DNA from: Marinifilum sp. D737
GTDB taxonomy: Bacteria; Bacteroidota; Bacteroidia; Bacteroidales; Marinifilaceae
DNA: 64,000 nucleotides
Direction: 5' to 3'
NCBI RefSeq assembly: GCF_026672275.1
Contig: NZ_JANQCD010000001.1
Location: 372,001 to 436,000 of the forward strand
Part shown: piece after piece, positions 1 to 8,810 of the stretch
How positions within the stretch are numbered: position 1 is the first letter of the stretch
How the letters are laid out: each line of letters opens with the position of its first letter
Notes under the pieces: generated by a model
What the model saw: the letters and a program-made list of their open reading frames with translations, nothing else
What the model was told of the DNA's origin: nothing
Databases searched by the model: none
Program-made: the position numbers and the translations under genes

Positions 1-322
1 TTAAATCGCCTAATTTGTTTTTTCTTTTTAATCCACCACATTTTCCAAGGAAAAGTACACCTTTGGGTTTAATTGCACTTAGCAAATCCAAAATTGTTGC
101 AGCATTCGGACTTCCCATTCCAAAATTGATAATGGTAACTCCATCAGCAGATGCATTTGGCATTGCTTTGTCTTCGCCTAAAATTTCACAATTGTGCCAT
201 TCAGCAAAAAGTTCCACATAATGGTTGAAATTTGTAAGCAAAATATATGGAGTGAATTCTGAAAGTTCACGGCCTGTATATCTTGTAAGCCAGTTTTTTA
301 CAATTTCTTCTTTGGTCTTCAT
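1..322 (-). CDS. amn: AMP nucleosidase, N-terminal part (cut by window edge)
   Basis: The reverse strand from an ATG at 322 reads as the N-terminus of a Bacteroidota-type AMP nucleosidase, and about 107 codons are visible before the window ends. The start MKTKEEIVKNWLTRYTG and the phosphorylase-like motif INFGMGSPNAATI, followed by KPKGVLFLGKCGG, are typical of this nucleoside phosphorylase superfamily enzyme. It splits AMP into adenine and ribose 5-phosphate in the cytoplasm. The gene diverges from the nuclease-domain gene at 383, leaving about 60 bp for two promoters. The C-terminal half lies outside the window, so intactness cannot be judged. Assignment is from family recognition of the N-terminus. 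Confidence 0.8.
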   Translation of the reverse strand, partial: MKTKEEIVKNWLTRYTGRELSEFTPYILLTNFNHYVELFAEWHNCEILGEDKAMPNASADGVTIINFGMGSPNAATILDLLSAIKPKGVLFLGKCGGLKRKNKLGDL

Positions 323-382
323 GAATATGTAGCGGTTTTATAAGGAATAATCTTGTAACTTTAGCCGATCAACAGCTTTTTT

Positions 383-841
383 ATGGAAAATTTAAATTTA
401 CCAACTTATTCCTTCAAAATAAAATCTGATCTGCAAAGAAAACTAATTTTCGACAGTATCCGAAAGAAGTACGTAGTATTAACTCCGGAAGAATGGGTAA
501 GGCAAAATTTTATTCGATATTTGGTGGAAGAAAAAAAATATCCAGCTTCATTAATTGCGGTTGAAAAAAAAGTTGATGTTAACCTGTTGCCACAACGTAG
601 CGATATTGTTTTGTACAACTGTAATGCCAATCCGGTTATGATTGTGGAATGCAAAGCCAGTAAAATAAAAATTACACAGGATGTGTTCAATCAGATTGCT
701 CGTTACAATATGAAACTGAGAGTTCCTTTTTTGGTTGTAACCAACGGGTTAAAGCATTTTTGTTGTTATATGGATTACGAAAAGAAAAGCTTTAAATTTT
801 TGGAAGACATCCCCAATTATCAATCCATTAAAGATTTGTAG
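383..841 (+). CDS. Stand-alone type I restriction R-subunit N-terminal nuclease domain protein
   Basis: This 152-residue protein matches the HsdR N-terminal (HSDR_N_2, PD-(D/E)XK) nuclease fold and nothing else. The catalytic pattern looks complete: Asp in RSDIVLY, then Glu and Lys in IVECKAS, then the QxxxY motif (NQIARYN) seen in RecB-like and type I R-subunit nucleases. No helicase domain follows, and no HsdM or HsdS lies nearby, so it is not part of a classical restriction system here. Single-domain proteins of this kind are common in Bacteroidota and their role is not established. A possible -7 element, TAACTTTA, lies at about 355-362. The 3' end overlaps the convergent acetyltransferase gene by 14 bp. 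Confidence 0.75.
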   Translation: MENLNLPTYSFKIKSDLQRKLIFDSIRKKYVVLTPEEWVRQNFIRYLVEEKKYPASLIAVEKKVDVNLLPQRSDIVLYNCNANPVMIVECKASKIKITQDVFNQIARYNMKLRVPFLVVTNGLKHFCCYMDYEKKSFKFLEDIPNYQSIKDL

Positions 842-1364
842 TATTAATTTTTTGAAGTAAATACTCATCCAGCCATCCATTTTGAGTTTTTATCCAATCC
901 TTTTTTAAGCCTGCTATTTCGAATCCTTGGTTTTGAAACAGTTTTAAACTGGCCTCATTTTTTGATGTGATGTTACAGTATAACTGATGAACTTGCAAAA
1001 CGGAAAATGCATAATTGCATAAGGTTTCCAACGCTTCGGTGGCATAACCTTTTTGTTTATGTTCTCTGTTATTAATAGAGATTCCAATTCCGGCATGTTG
1101 ATGAAATGGATCAAAATCAAAAAGATCTATTAGTCCAACCGGTTCCTGATCTTCTTTTCGTTCAATGACCAAGCGCAATTGCTTGCTCTCAAAGATATCC
1201 AGATGGCTTGTTTCCAGGTATTGCTTTAAAACAAATAAAGAGAATGGTTTGAGCGTATGACTAACTTCCCAAATTGAGGAATCATTTTCCCAACTGTAAA
1301 GTAATTTTAAATCGGTTGGTTCCAGTGCTCTTAAGCGAATGTTATTATGCTCTAGAATTTGCAT
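828..1364 (-). CDS. GNAT family N-acetyltransferase (RimJ/RimL/SpeG-like)
   Basis: A 178-residue single-domain GNAT acetyltransferase. The N-terminal IRLRALEPTDLKLLYSWEND is the usual first strand and helix of the RimJ/RimL-like subgroup. The acetyl-CoA pyrophosphate loop is in NREHKQKGYATEALE, and the late motif CNITSKNEASLKLFQNQGF is typical of the family. It should transfer acetyl from acetyl-CoA to an amine, such as a protein N-terminus, polyamine or small molecule; the substrate cannot be read from sequence. It converges with and overlaps the nuclease-domain gene and lies 39 bp downstream of the PorE-like gene's stop on the same strand, so read-through from that gene is possible. Confidence 0.8.
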   Translation of the reverse strand: MQILEHNNIRLRALEPTDLKLLYSWENDSSIWEVSHTLKPFSLFVLKQYLETSHLDIFESKQLRLVIERKEDQEPVGLIDLFDFDPFHQHAGIGISINNREHKQKGYATEALETLCNYAFSVLQVHQLYCNITSKNEASLKLFQNQGFEIAGLKKDWIKTQNGWLDEYLLQKINTTNL

Positions 1365-1403
1365 TGTTTAGTGCTTTATGAACTAGTTTAAACAACTTGT
1401 AGA

Positions 1404-4400
1404 TTAATGCTTGTTATACCATTTAATTTCTCTGGTAAAGGCGTCAAGATATCCTTTTTTGATTACAGAAGAAAGACGACTTTTTGCTTTAGCCTGCGAT
1501 GAGAATTTTTGAAAAGTATATCTGGATAAACCATCTTTACCATTAAATAAACGCATGTTGTCGGTTCCTAAATTATCGAAATAGTTTAAAGGACGAGCAT
1601 TTTTTAAGGCCATTACCTGTATGGTATAATAATTCTCAGTTTCTAATGAATTGTTGGCAGGCAATCGTTCGCCACGTAAAGATTTTCTAACAAAAGCATC
1701 CCAATAGCCATTCTTTAGAGCTGTACCCAAATCAAGTATTGCATCTCGTTTTGAATTGTAAGAGCCATAGGTATATCGATACAATCCCGTTTTGTCAACA
1801 AACACACTTACATCACCTAAATCTTTAAAGTAGCTTAAAGGCTTAGGATAACGCAAAGCCATTACTTGAATGGTATAAGTGTTGGTGCCAGTGTATTGTA
1901 CACCAGAATACAATAATTTATCATTAATGACGGTTCGAATGAAGGCATCCCAATAGCCCATTTTGATTAGTCGATTCATGACCTTAACCGCTTTGTTGTA
2001 TGATTTGAATTTACGGTAAGTGAATCGTGTTAAACCATCTTCACCAACATATACTTTTACATTGTCCAGATTATCGAAAAACTCAGCTTCGATAGGGATT
2101 TTAAGTGCCATAATCTGAATGGTGTAATAAATTTCACCTCTCTTTTCCTCTTTGGCTACTTTATTGTTGGTTAAAATTTTAATTGTAGGTGATTTGAATC
2201 CTTTTTTGGCAATTACTTTTTGTGCTTTACTGGCCTCTTTGTAATCTTTAAACTTACCATAGGTGTAATGATATTTATTATCAGGGCCTTTAGTTTCAAT
2301 CACTCCATCCAACTCCTTGAACAGTTCAGGGCGTGGCGAGTTAAAGTTTCCTAAATCCAAAGTAAATGCAAGAGCACCCGAATCGATAGCTTTGATATCA
2401 GACTGTTTAGGATCAATTGTAGATTCTTTTTGTATTGGCTTTTCTTTCTTGATTATTGGTTTATCCTTAATTTCTTTTTGAATTGCTTCATCAACTTTTG
2501 CTAGTTCTGTTACCTTATCCGGAACAGTTACTTTAGCAGGAGTACTTACATTTGGCAATACTTTAGGTATCGCAATATTCGAATCAGTCTTGGTAACAGG
2601 ATTGTCTTTTCTAATTGTATTGATATCTTCTGATTGTTGAGTGCTGATGATGCTATCTTGTTTAAGCTCTTCTTTTGCTTCAACTACAGGAGCAACTTTA
2701 GCAACACTATCTTGTTTTACTTCAGGAGTAACGAATTGTTTATTATTCGGAATTGAATCTTTGCTACTTTCCAAAGCTCCAACTTGATTAATTTTACTCT
2801 CTTCAAAATCAATTAAATCAATAGTTTGGGGATAATCAGCTTCATCCTTAGTACGCAGAGTTAATGGTAAAAGAGTAATAACACTATGATTCTCTTTGTT
2901 GGCATATTCGAGAGGAATATTCAGAACCGTCCTTAAAGTTCTGTAACCTTCAGCAACAATTTCGATATCATATTTTTTACCAGCATCAATAATGAACAAA
3001 AATTTACCAGTAGCAGTATTAGGTGTATAAATACCAATGGTTTTTCCATTTTTACTTACTGTAACTTTAGCTCCTCCAACGACTTTACCATTTGTGTTTA
3101 CAATCTTTCCTTTCAGCACAAAAAGGCCAGCTTGATCAGCATCTGGAGTTTTAATTAAGAAAATATCTGTTCTACCCAAACTACCAGTGCGGTATGAAGC
3201 GAAGTAGGCTCTTTTCCCGTCGGGAGTAGGAGTATAGTAAATGTCATCATCAGTTGAATTAATTGGATATCCAATATTTACAGGTGTAGTCCAACGTCCT
3301 TTGATGTTGATGCTCTTAAAAATATCAAGACCTCCCATTGTTTTGTGACCAGCTGAACTAAAATATAAAGTCTTTCCATCAGGGTGGATAAAAGGAGCAT
3401 CGTCGTTGTATTCCGTATTGATAGCAGGACCCAGGTTTTTTGCTTTTCCCCATTTGCCATTTGGAAGTTTAGTTACCGTGTAAATATCCATTCTACCATA
3501 TCCTCCGGGTCTATCACTCGAGAAAAAAATAGTTCTTCCATCTGCCGAAATAGAGATGTGGCTTTCCTTACTTTTGGAATTAATGTTTGGACCTAACTTT
3601 TTGGCTTCCGACCATTCATTTCCTTTTAATTTACTCACATAAATGTCTCCACCTTCCGATTCTTTTCGGCTAAGGTATCCAGCTTTGTAAATATAAAGCT
3701 CTTGACCATCAGCCGAAATTGAAATTGACGCATCGTGATCTATTGTATTAAGCTTTGGAATTCCAATTGGCTCACTCCATATTCCATTTTTCTTATGTGA
3801 GATATATATATCTTCAAAATATTGTCCATCGATATCAAGCTTACTTCCTGTACCATTTCTTCGAGAGGTAAAAATCATAGTGCTTTCATCAGCCGTAACA
3901 CCAGGACTGTGTTCGGCAAATTCAGTATTGATTTTATTTCCAAGGTTGATGATAGAAATATTTACTGGATTTTTTATCAATTCCAAGCCATTTTTACACA
4001 TCTTAATTTCGCGTTGTATTTCATTGCGAAATACCGTGTTTTGTGGCGAAATAATTTGCTGTAAGTCTTTGTATACTTTTAATGCTTCCCTGAATTGATA
4101 ATTGGTGTGATAGGCTTTTGCCAAATTATAGTACACATCAATGGGAACATTGTTTTTTGAATTGGTGTATTGAATAGATTTTTCGAGCAAATCAACTGAT
4201 TTCGACTTTTCGGAAACAATATTTAGATAACACAAGCCAAGTTTAAAATTCAAATCGGCATTGCGCGAAGCTTGATCTAACAACTCTTTGTAAATGGAGG
4301 CAGCTTTAGAATAATTTCCATTTGCCAGGAATTTTTCGGCAACTTGGTACTTTCTTCTATCTTTAATTTTTTGCTTTTTAGGGCTGGCATTAAGAGAGTA

Positions 4401-4523
4401 CGGGTTACAAATCCCTATGTAAATAGAGAAAATGACCATTAAAATTGTCTTTGCGGAAGAAGACAATTGCAGTTTCAGCTTTGGGCCTGTAGTGGGTTTT
4501 ATATGTTTTAAACTAATTAACAA
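1404..4523 (-). CDS. PorE-like envelope protein: TPR, PD40 propeller, CRD and four SPOR-like repeats
   Basis: A 1039-residue exported protein. A hydrophobic signal segment lies near residues 27-46 behind an unusually long N-region; M29 is an alternative start. TPR-like helices span about 55-175. PD40/WD40-like propeller blades span about 200-460, with repeats such as ISADGRTIFFSSDRPGGYG. A carboxypeptidase-regulatory-like domain covers about 465-540, followed by a Lys/Glu/Pro/Thr-rich linker to about 720. The C-terminus (about 725-1039) holds four copies of a 75-80-residue SPOR-like unit, for example YTIQVMALRYPKP followed by YRYTYGSY and GYWDAFV. TPR, propeller and CRD are the order of the type IX secretion protein PorE, but PorE ends in an OmpA-like peptidoglycan-binding domain, which is absent here. 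A role at the peptidoglycan or outer membrane, perhaps linked to type IX secretion, is an inference. Confidence 0.7.
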   Translation of the reverse strand: MLISLKHIKPTTGPKLKLQLSSSAKTILMVIFSIYIGICNPYSLNASPKKQKIKDRRKYQVAEKFLANGNYSKAASIYKELLDQASRNADLNFKLGLCYLNIVSEKSKSVDLLEKSIQYTNSKNNVPIDVYYNLAKAYHTNYQFREALKVYKDLQQIISPQNTVFRNEIQREIKMCKNGLELIKNPVNISIINLGNKINTEFAEHSPGVTADESTMIFTSRRNGTGSKLDIDGQYFEDIYISHKKNGIWSEPIGIPKLNTIDHDASISISADGQELYIYKAGYLSRKESEGGDIYVSKLKGNEWSEAKKLGPNINSKSKESHISISADGRTIFFSSDRPGGYGRMDIYTVTKLPNGKWGKAKNLGPAINTEYNDDAPFIHPDGKTLYFSSAGHKTMGGLDIFKSINIKGRWTTPVNIGYPINSTDDDIYYTPTPDGKRAYFASYRTGSLGRTDIFLIKTPDADQAGLFVLKGKIVNTNGKVVGGAKVTVSKNGKTIGIYTPNTATGKFLFIIDAGKKYDIEIVAEGYRTLRTVLNIPLEYANKENHSVITLLPLTLRTKDEADYPQTIDLIDFEESKINQVGALESSKDSIPNNKQFVTPEVKQDSVAKVAPVVEAKEELKQDSIISTQQSEDINTIRKDNPVTKTDSNIAIPKVLPNVSTPAKVTVPDKVTELAKVDEAIQKEIKDKPIIKKEKPIQKESTIDPKQSDIKAIDSGALAFTLDLGNFNSPRPELFKELDGVIETKGPDNKYHYTYGKFKDYKEASKAQKVIAKKGFKSPTIKILTNNKVAKEEKRGEIYYTIQIMALKIPIEAEFFDNLDNVKVYVGEDGLTRFTYRKFKSYNKAVKVMNRLIKMGYWDAFIRTVINDKLLYSGVQYTGTNTYTIQVMALRYPKPLSYFKDLGDVSVFVDKTGLYRYTYGSYNSKRDAILDLGTALKNGYWDAFVRKSLRGERLPANNSLETENYYTIQVMALKNARPLNYFDNLGTDNMRLFNGKDGLSRYTFQKFSSQAKAKSRLSSVIKKGYLDAFTREIKWYNKH

Positions 4524-4711
4524 TAACTAAATATAACTTTTATACGTTAATAACGCCAGAGAATCTGATAAAAAAGATGGAATTGTTAATAAAAACTTCC
4601 TTTCTATCAGGTTTATTTTCCTTTTTATAAATGTAATTATATAATTCTGCAATAAATAGACAAAATAAATAAAAATGTAACATTATTTAGGCATATCTAT
4701 TTATAAAACAC

Positions 4712-4742
4712 AAAAAAAGCCGAAGAATAAGATTCAACGGCT
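4712..4742 (-). terminator. Intrinsic terminator of the E2 gene
   Basis: Read leftward, AGCCG pairs with CGGCT around an inner GAAT/ATTC helix, and a run of seven T follows. It lies 22 bp past the stop of the dihydrolipoamide acyltransferase gene and in the right orientation. It separates that gene from the PorE-like gene. Confidence 0.75.
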
Positions 4743-4764
4743 CAATTTGACATTAAAAAATCAA

Positions 4765-6075
4765 CTATATATTTCTATTTGTATCAAAATTCTCAAGGTA
4801 TTCAGCAACTCGCTTTAGGAACATTCCACCAAGGGCTCCATCAACAACTCTGTGATCGTAGGACAAAGAAAGAACCATAATGTTTCTGATTCCGATAGTG
4901 TCGCCCTGAGGAGTTTCAATAACAGCAGGCTTCTTTTTAATTGCACCAACTGCAAGAATTGCAACTTCGGGCTGGTTGATGATAGGAGTACCTGTTGTAC
5001 TGCCAAATGCACCCAAGTTGGTAATTGTGAAAGTACTTCCCTGAATTTCATCAGGTTGTAATTTGTTGACTCTGGCACGATCAGCCAAATCATTCACTTG
5101 CTTGGTAATTCCCACAAGGTTTTTCTCATCGGCCGATTTTATTACCGGCACAATTAAATTTCCGCTAGGCAAAGCTGTTGCCATTCCAATGTTTATGAAT
5201 TTCTTGCGGATAATTTTATCTCCATCCACCGAAACGTTAACCATAGGGTAATCTTTCAAAGCTTTTGTAACTGCCTCAACAAAAATAGGAGTGAAGGTTA
5301 GTTTCTGACCTTCTTTTTGTAGGAATTCATTCTTTATTTTATTTCTCCATTGCACAAGTCCAGTAACATCAACATCAATGAAAGAAGTTACGTGAGGCGA
5401 AACCTGTTTCGATTGAACCATGTATTGTGCAATAAGCTTACGCATTCTGTCCATCTCAATGATTTCAACATTTTCACCATTGTATGATTGATGTGAAACC
5501 GGAGCCTGAGCGGGCGCAGATCTTAGTGGAGCAACTATAGGTTCCGAAACTACAGCTTGTGATCTTTTGTTTTCGATGAATTGAAGAATATCTTTTTTAG
5601 TGATACGCTTGTTTTCACCTGAACCTTCAATTTGATTTAATTCTTGTAAACTTACATTTTCTTCTTGTGCAATTTTACGAACCAAAGGAGAGATAAATGA
5701 ACCATTTTCAGTTTTACTTGCTAGTTTTGCTTCAGTTTCAACAGTAGCTTTTTCTTTAGGTAATTCAAAAGCTATTTCTTCTTCCACCTTTGCTGGTTCA
5801 GAGCTTACAAGTTCTTCATCGCCTAATTCTTCGCCATCAGGAACTATAATGGCAATCACATCGCCAACCTGGGCAACATCACCTTCAGCGAATAAGAATT
5901 TTGCGATTTTCCCCGATTGAGGTGCTGGAATTTCCGAGTCAACTTTGTCGGTAGCAATTTCGATAATTGATTCTTCTTCTTCAACCAGGTCTCCTTCTTT
6001 TTTTAGAAACTGCGTAATGGTTGCTTCTGTGATTCCTTCCCCCATTGCTGGAATCAATATTTCAATTTTAGCCAT
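4765..6075 (-). CDS. 2-oxo acid dehydrogenase E2 (dihydrolipoamide acyltransferase)
   Basis: A 436-residue E2 component. The N-terminal lipoyl domain (about 1-78) carries the lipoylation lysine K44 in EIATDKVDSEI. An acidic linker follows. The peripheral subunit-binding domain is at about 130-167 (ISPLVRKIAQEENVSLQEL). The catalytic domain fills the rest and ends with SYDHRVVDG, giving His408 and Asp412 of the HxxxDG acyltransferase motif. It transfers an acyl group from E1-bound thiamine diphosphate to CoA in a pyruvate or branched-chain 2-oxoacid dehydrogenase complex; which one cannot be told. E1 and E3 genes are not adjacent, so it is a lone E2 with its own terminator. It sits downstream of recR but is separated from it by about 360 bp containing two heptamer arrays. 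Confidence 0.9.
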   Translation of the reverse strand: MAKIEILIPAMGEGITEATITQFLKKEGDLVEEEESIIEIATDKVDSEIPAPQSGKIAKFLFAEGDVAQVGDVIAIIVPDGEELGDEELVSSEPAKVEEEIAFELPKEKATVETEAKLASKTENGSFISPLVRKIAQEENVSLQELNQIEGSGENKRITKKDILQFIENKRSQAVVSEPIVAPLRSAPAQAPVSHQSYNGENVEIIEMDRMRKLIAQYMVQSKQVSPHVTSFIDVDVTGLVQWRNKIKNEFLQKEGQKLTFTPIFVEAVTKALKDYPMVNVSVDGDKIIRKKFINIGMATALPSGNLIVPVIKSADEKNLVGITKQVNDLADRARVNKLQPDEIQGSTFTITNLGAFGSTTGTPIINQPEVAILAVGAIKKKPAVIETPQGDTIGIRNIMVLSLSYDHRVVDGALGGMFLKRVAEYLENFDTNRNI

Positions 6076-6269
6076 GTGTGATTGTTTTTTTTGATACCCA
6101 TTAAGTTAGGCAATCCCGATGAATATTTACATAGAAATCGGGCATAGTGTTTAATTGATTGTGTTTATTTAGTCTAAATACTATGCGAATTTAATAAAAT
6201 TGAAGAAAAAGACAAACGTATCCGAAGATACAATTTATCGATAAGGAGATAGATAGAATTTAAAGCTTC

Positions 6270-6321
<52 letters not shown>

Positions 6322-6366
6322 TGGGCCAGATGTTTGTGAGCATTACATCTTCTTCCGAACTTTGCA

Positions 6367-6436
6367 CTAACTGCTAACTGCTAACTGCTAACTGCTAACT
6401 GCTAACTGCTAACTGCTAACTGCTAACTGCTAACTG
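6367..6436. repeat. Perfect 7-bp tandem array, CTAACTG x10, abutting the recR stop
   Basis: Ten exact copies of CTAACTG end 1 bp before the recR stop codon, so on the coding strand the array starts directly behind the stop. The ACTG core recurs every 7 bp. The same core and spacing appear, with variable other bases, behind the ccs1 stop and at the end of the LpxL-like gene. Confidence 0.95.
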
Positions 6437-6437
6437 C

Positions 6438-7058
6438 TTACAAATTTTGATCGAAAGGTGTGCGATGTAGAATTGATCTTCCCAAAGTAATTTCATCAGT
6501 ATATTCCAATTCATCGCCAATGGATACACCTCGTGCAATGGTCGTGATTTTTACATCAAACTTATTCAGTTTTTTGTACAGGTAAAAGTTGGTGGTATCG
6601 CCTTCCATAGTTGTGCTTAAGGCAAGGATTACTTCTTGCATTTTGCCTTCATCAGCTTTGGCAATTAAAGGAGCAATTTGCAAATCGCTCGGACCTATTC
6701 CATCCATGGGAGATATAATTCCACCCAAAACATGATAAATTCCATTGTATTGCTGAGTTCGTTCTATCGACATTACATCGCGAATGCTTTCAACTACACA
6801 AATGGTTTCATGGTCGCGCTTTGGGTTTGCACAGATATCACACACATCTGTATCTGAAATATTATAGCAAGATTTGCAATGCTTTATTTCATCGCGAAGT
6901 TGAGTGATTGATGAGCCAAAACGGTGTACGTCTTCCTTGGGCTGATTTAGCAAATGCAAAACCAGTCGCAATGCAGTTTTTCTTCCAATACCTGGAAGTT
7001 TAGAAAATTCGGCAACTGCATTTTCCAATAATTTAGATGGGAAGTTGGTATAGCTCAT
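6438..7058 (-). CDS. recR: Recombination mediator RecR
   Basis: A 206-residue RecR of normal length. The helix-hairpin-helix segment is at the N-terminus ([20 protein letters not shown]). The four-cysteine zinc finger is [16 protein letters not shown]. The Toprim domain begins with [17 protein letters not shown] and continues through [16 protein letters not shown]. With RecF and RecO it loads RecA onto single-stranded gaps coated with SSB. The stop codon is followed immediately by a tenfold heptamer array. It diverges from the symporter gene across a 108-bp region with two palindromes. Confidence 0.95.
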   Translation of the reverse strand: MSYTNFPSKLLENAVAEFSKLPGIGRKTALRLVLHLLNQPKEDVHRFGSSITQLRDEIKHCKSCYNISDTDVCDICANPKRDHETICVVESIRDVMSIERTQQYNGIYHVLGGIISPMDGIGPSDLQIAPLIAKADEGKMQEVILALSTTMEGDTTNFYLYKKLNKFDVKITTIARGVSIGDELEYTDEITLGRSILHRTPFDQNL

Positions 7059-7096
7059 TTTGTCTTCAATTCTAAGTTTAGCTCAAAAGTAATAAA

Positions 7097-7129
7097 AAAC
7101 CTGTCAGGTTTCTGAAAGCTGATAGCTTT
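7097..7129. promoter_or_regulatory. Two adjacent 15-bp palindromes between recR and the symporter gene
   Basis: AAACCTG-T-CAGGTTT (7097-7111) and AAAGCT-GAT-AGCTTT (7115-7129) are both perfect inverted repeats, 3 bp apart. They lie just upstream of the rightward -7 element and could be operators. The ACCTGTCAG core also occurs near 14095, so a dispersed repeat is the alternative. Confidence 0.45.
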
Positions 7130-7132
7130 GAT

Positions 7133-7140
7133 TATTTTTG
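7133..7140 (+). promoter_or_regulatory. -7 element of the symporter promoter
   Basis: TATTTTTG matches the Bacteroidota TAnnTTTG element and lies 26 bp upstream of the GTG start. No clear TTG is seen at the -33 position, which is occupied by the paired palindromes. Confidence 0.5.
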
Positions 7141-7166
7141 ATCTTCATTCTTAAAAAAGATCAACT

Positions 7167-8600
7167 GTGACACCAATTACCATACTATCTGTTGTTGTTG
7201 GGTATTTTGCCCTTCTTTTATTGATATCCTATTTTACTGGTCGCAAGGCCGATAACAAAGGCTTTTTTGTGGGCAACAAACAATCGCCATGGTATGTAGT
7301 GGCCTTTGGTATGGTTGGAGCATCCTTATCGGGCGTTACTTTTATATCGGTACCAGGATGGGTAAAATCCATCGATTTTACCTATATGCAAATGGTTTTG
7401 GGCTACATGTTGGGTTACATTGTGGTGGCCAATATTCTTTTACCACTGTATTACAAACTAAACCTGACCTCGATTTATACCTACCTGGATAGTCGATTTG
7501 GTAAGGTTTCTTATAAAACAGGAGCTTCATTTTTTCTATTATCGAGAACCATTGGTGCATCCTTCCGTTTGTTTTTAATGGCCAATGTTTTGCAGATAAC
7601 GGTATTCGATACCTGGGGCGTTCCATTTGCAGTTACCGTAGTTATTACCATTTTGTTGATTTGGTTGTATACTTTTAAAGGAGGAATTAAAACAATTGTG
7701 TGGACTGACACTTTGCAAACCTTATTTATGCTGCTTGCAGTTGGAGTGAGTATTTTCCTGATCATGGATAAATTGAACCTAAACATTTCGGGATTAACAA
7801 ACATGATCAGCGAAAGCGAATATTCACAATTGTTTGTATTTGATGACTGGCAGAGCAAACAAAATTTCTTCAAGCAGTTTTTTACCGGAGCTTTTATTAC
7901 AATTGTGATGACTGGTCTGGATCAGGATATGATGCAGAAGAACCTGAGTTGTAAAAATCTGGGCGAAGCCAAAAAGAACATGTATTGGTACGGATTTGCC
8001 TTTATTCCTGCCAATTTATTGTTCCTTATTTTAGGTGCCTTATTATTGATTTTTGCCCAGCACGAAGGAATTCCAATTCCTGAACGTGGCGATGATTTGT
8101 TCCCACTGTTGGCAACCCAACATCTCGGTCCTGTAGTTAGCCTTTTCTTTTTGGTGGGATTAATGGCTGCAGCCTACTCAAGTGCCGACTCGGCTTTAAC
8201 ATCACTTACTACATCATTCACCGTTGATATTTTAGATGCTGATGAGGGCGACGAGGCAAGAACCAGAAAATTACGCCGCCGATCGCACCTGATATTTTCA
8301 GCATTATTGTTGGTTGTAATCATGATATTTAGGGCAATAAACGACGATTCAGTAATTGCAGCCATTTTTACTGTGGCTGGTTATACTTACGGTCCGCTTT
8401 TGGGACTTTATGCCTTTGGTTTGTTCACCAAACTGCAAGTAAAAGACAAACTGGTTCCTGTAATTGCCATTCTTTCTCCAATCATTTGTTATATCCTTAA
8501 AGACAATTCGATAGATTGGTTCGGTATTACCATAGGATTTGAATTGTTGATGATTAATGGTGCATTGACATTTATGGGCTTGTTTTTAATTAGAAAATAA
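7167..8600 (+). CDS. Sodium:solute symporter (SSS family)
   Basis: A 477-residue inner-membrane transporter with about 13 hydrophobic segments, of SSS/SLC5 type. The N-terminal region FGMVGASLSGVTFISVPGWV and the later LVGLMAAAYSSADSALTSLTTSF fit the first unwound helix and the Na2-site helix of this family. It should import an organic solute using the sodium gradient; the substrate is not evident. The start is a GTG 26 bp after a TAnnTTTG element. A CACAAAGG-type repeat begins 6 bp after the stop. Confidence 0.88.
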   Translation: MTPITILSVVVGYFALLLLISYFTGRKADNKGFFVGNKQSPWYVVAFGMVGASLSGVTFISVPGWVKSIDFTYMQMVLGYMLGYIVVANILLPLYYKLNLTSIYTYLDSRFGKVSYKTGASFFLLSRTIGASFRLFLMANVLQITVFDTWGVPFAVTVVITILLIWLYTFKGGIKTIVWTDTLQTLFMLLAVGVSIFLIMDKLNLNISGLTNMISESEYSQLFVFDDWQSKQNFFKQFFTGAFITIVMTGLDQDMMQKNLSCKNLGEAKKNMYWYGFAFIPANLLFLILGALLLIFAQHEGIPIPERGDDLFPLLATQHLGPVVSLFFLVGLMAAAYSSADSALTSLTTSFTVDILDADEGDEARTRKLRRRSHLIFSALLLVVIMIFRAINDDSVIAAIFTVAGYTYGPLLGLYAFGLFTKLQVKDKLVPVIAILSPIICYILKDNSIDWFGITIGFELLMINGALTFMGLFLIRK

Positions 8601-8605
8601 TTTTT

Positions 8606-8650
8606 ACCACAAAGGAAAGCAAAAGGATATCACGAAGTAACACAAAGGTT
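8606..8650. repeat. CACAAAGG-type degenerate short repeat behind the symporter stop
   Basis: CACAAAGG occurs at 8608 and 8641, with CACGAAG at 8631. Low-complexity tracts of this kind are common between genes in several phyla. The rest of the 210-bp gap to the next gene shows nothing firm. Confidence 0.5.
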
Positions 8651-8810
8651 TTTTGATGTTTATTGAGTGGTTTAGTAAAGAGAATAATCCTATTTCTATC
8701 ATTATTGGATATTGGTATTGCCTGTTTTGTGATTTGAATTGTTCTGAGCTTTAACTCAGGGAGCTTAATGATATTTTCTTATCTTAGATAGCAACTCAAA
8801 AATCACACTC

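Noticed and set aside
4550-4711. Riboswitch or RNA gene upstream of the PorE-like gene
   Set aside because: The tract is simple AT-rich DNA with no recognisable structure apart from the E2 terminator.
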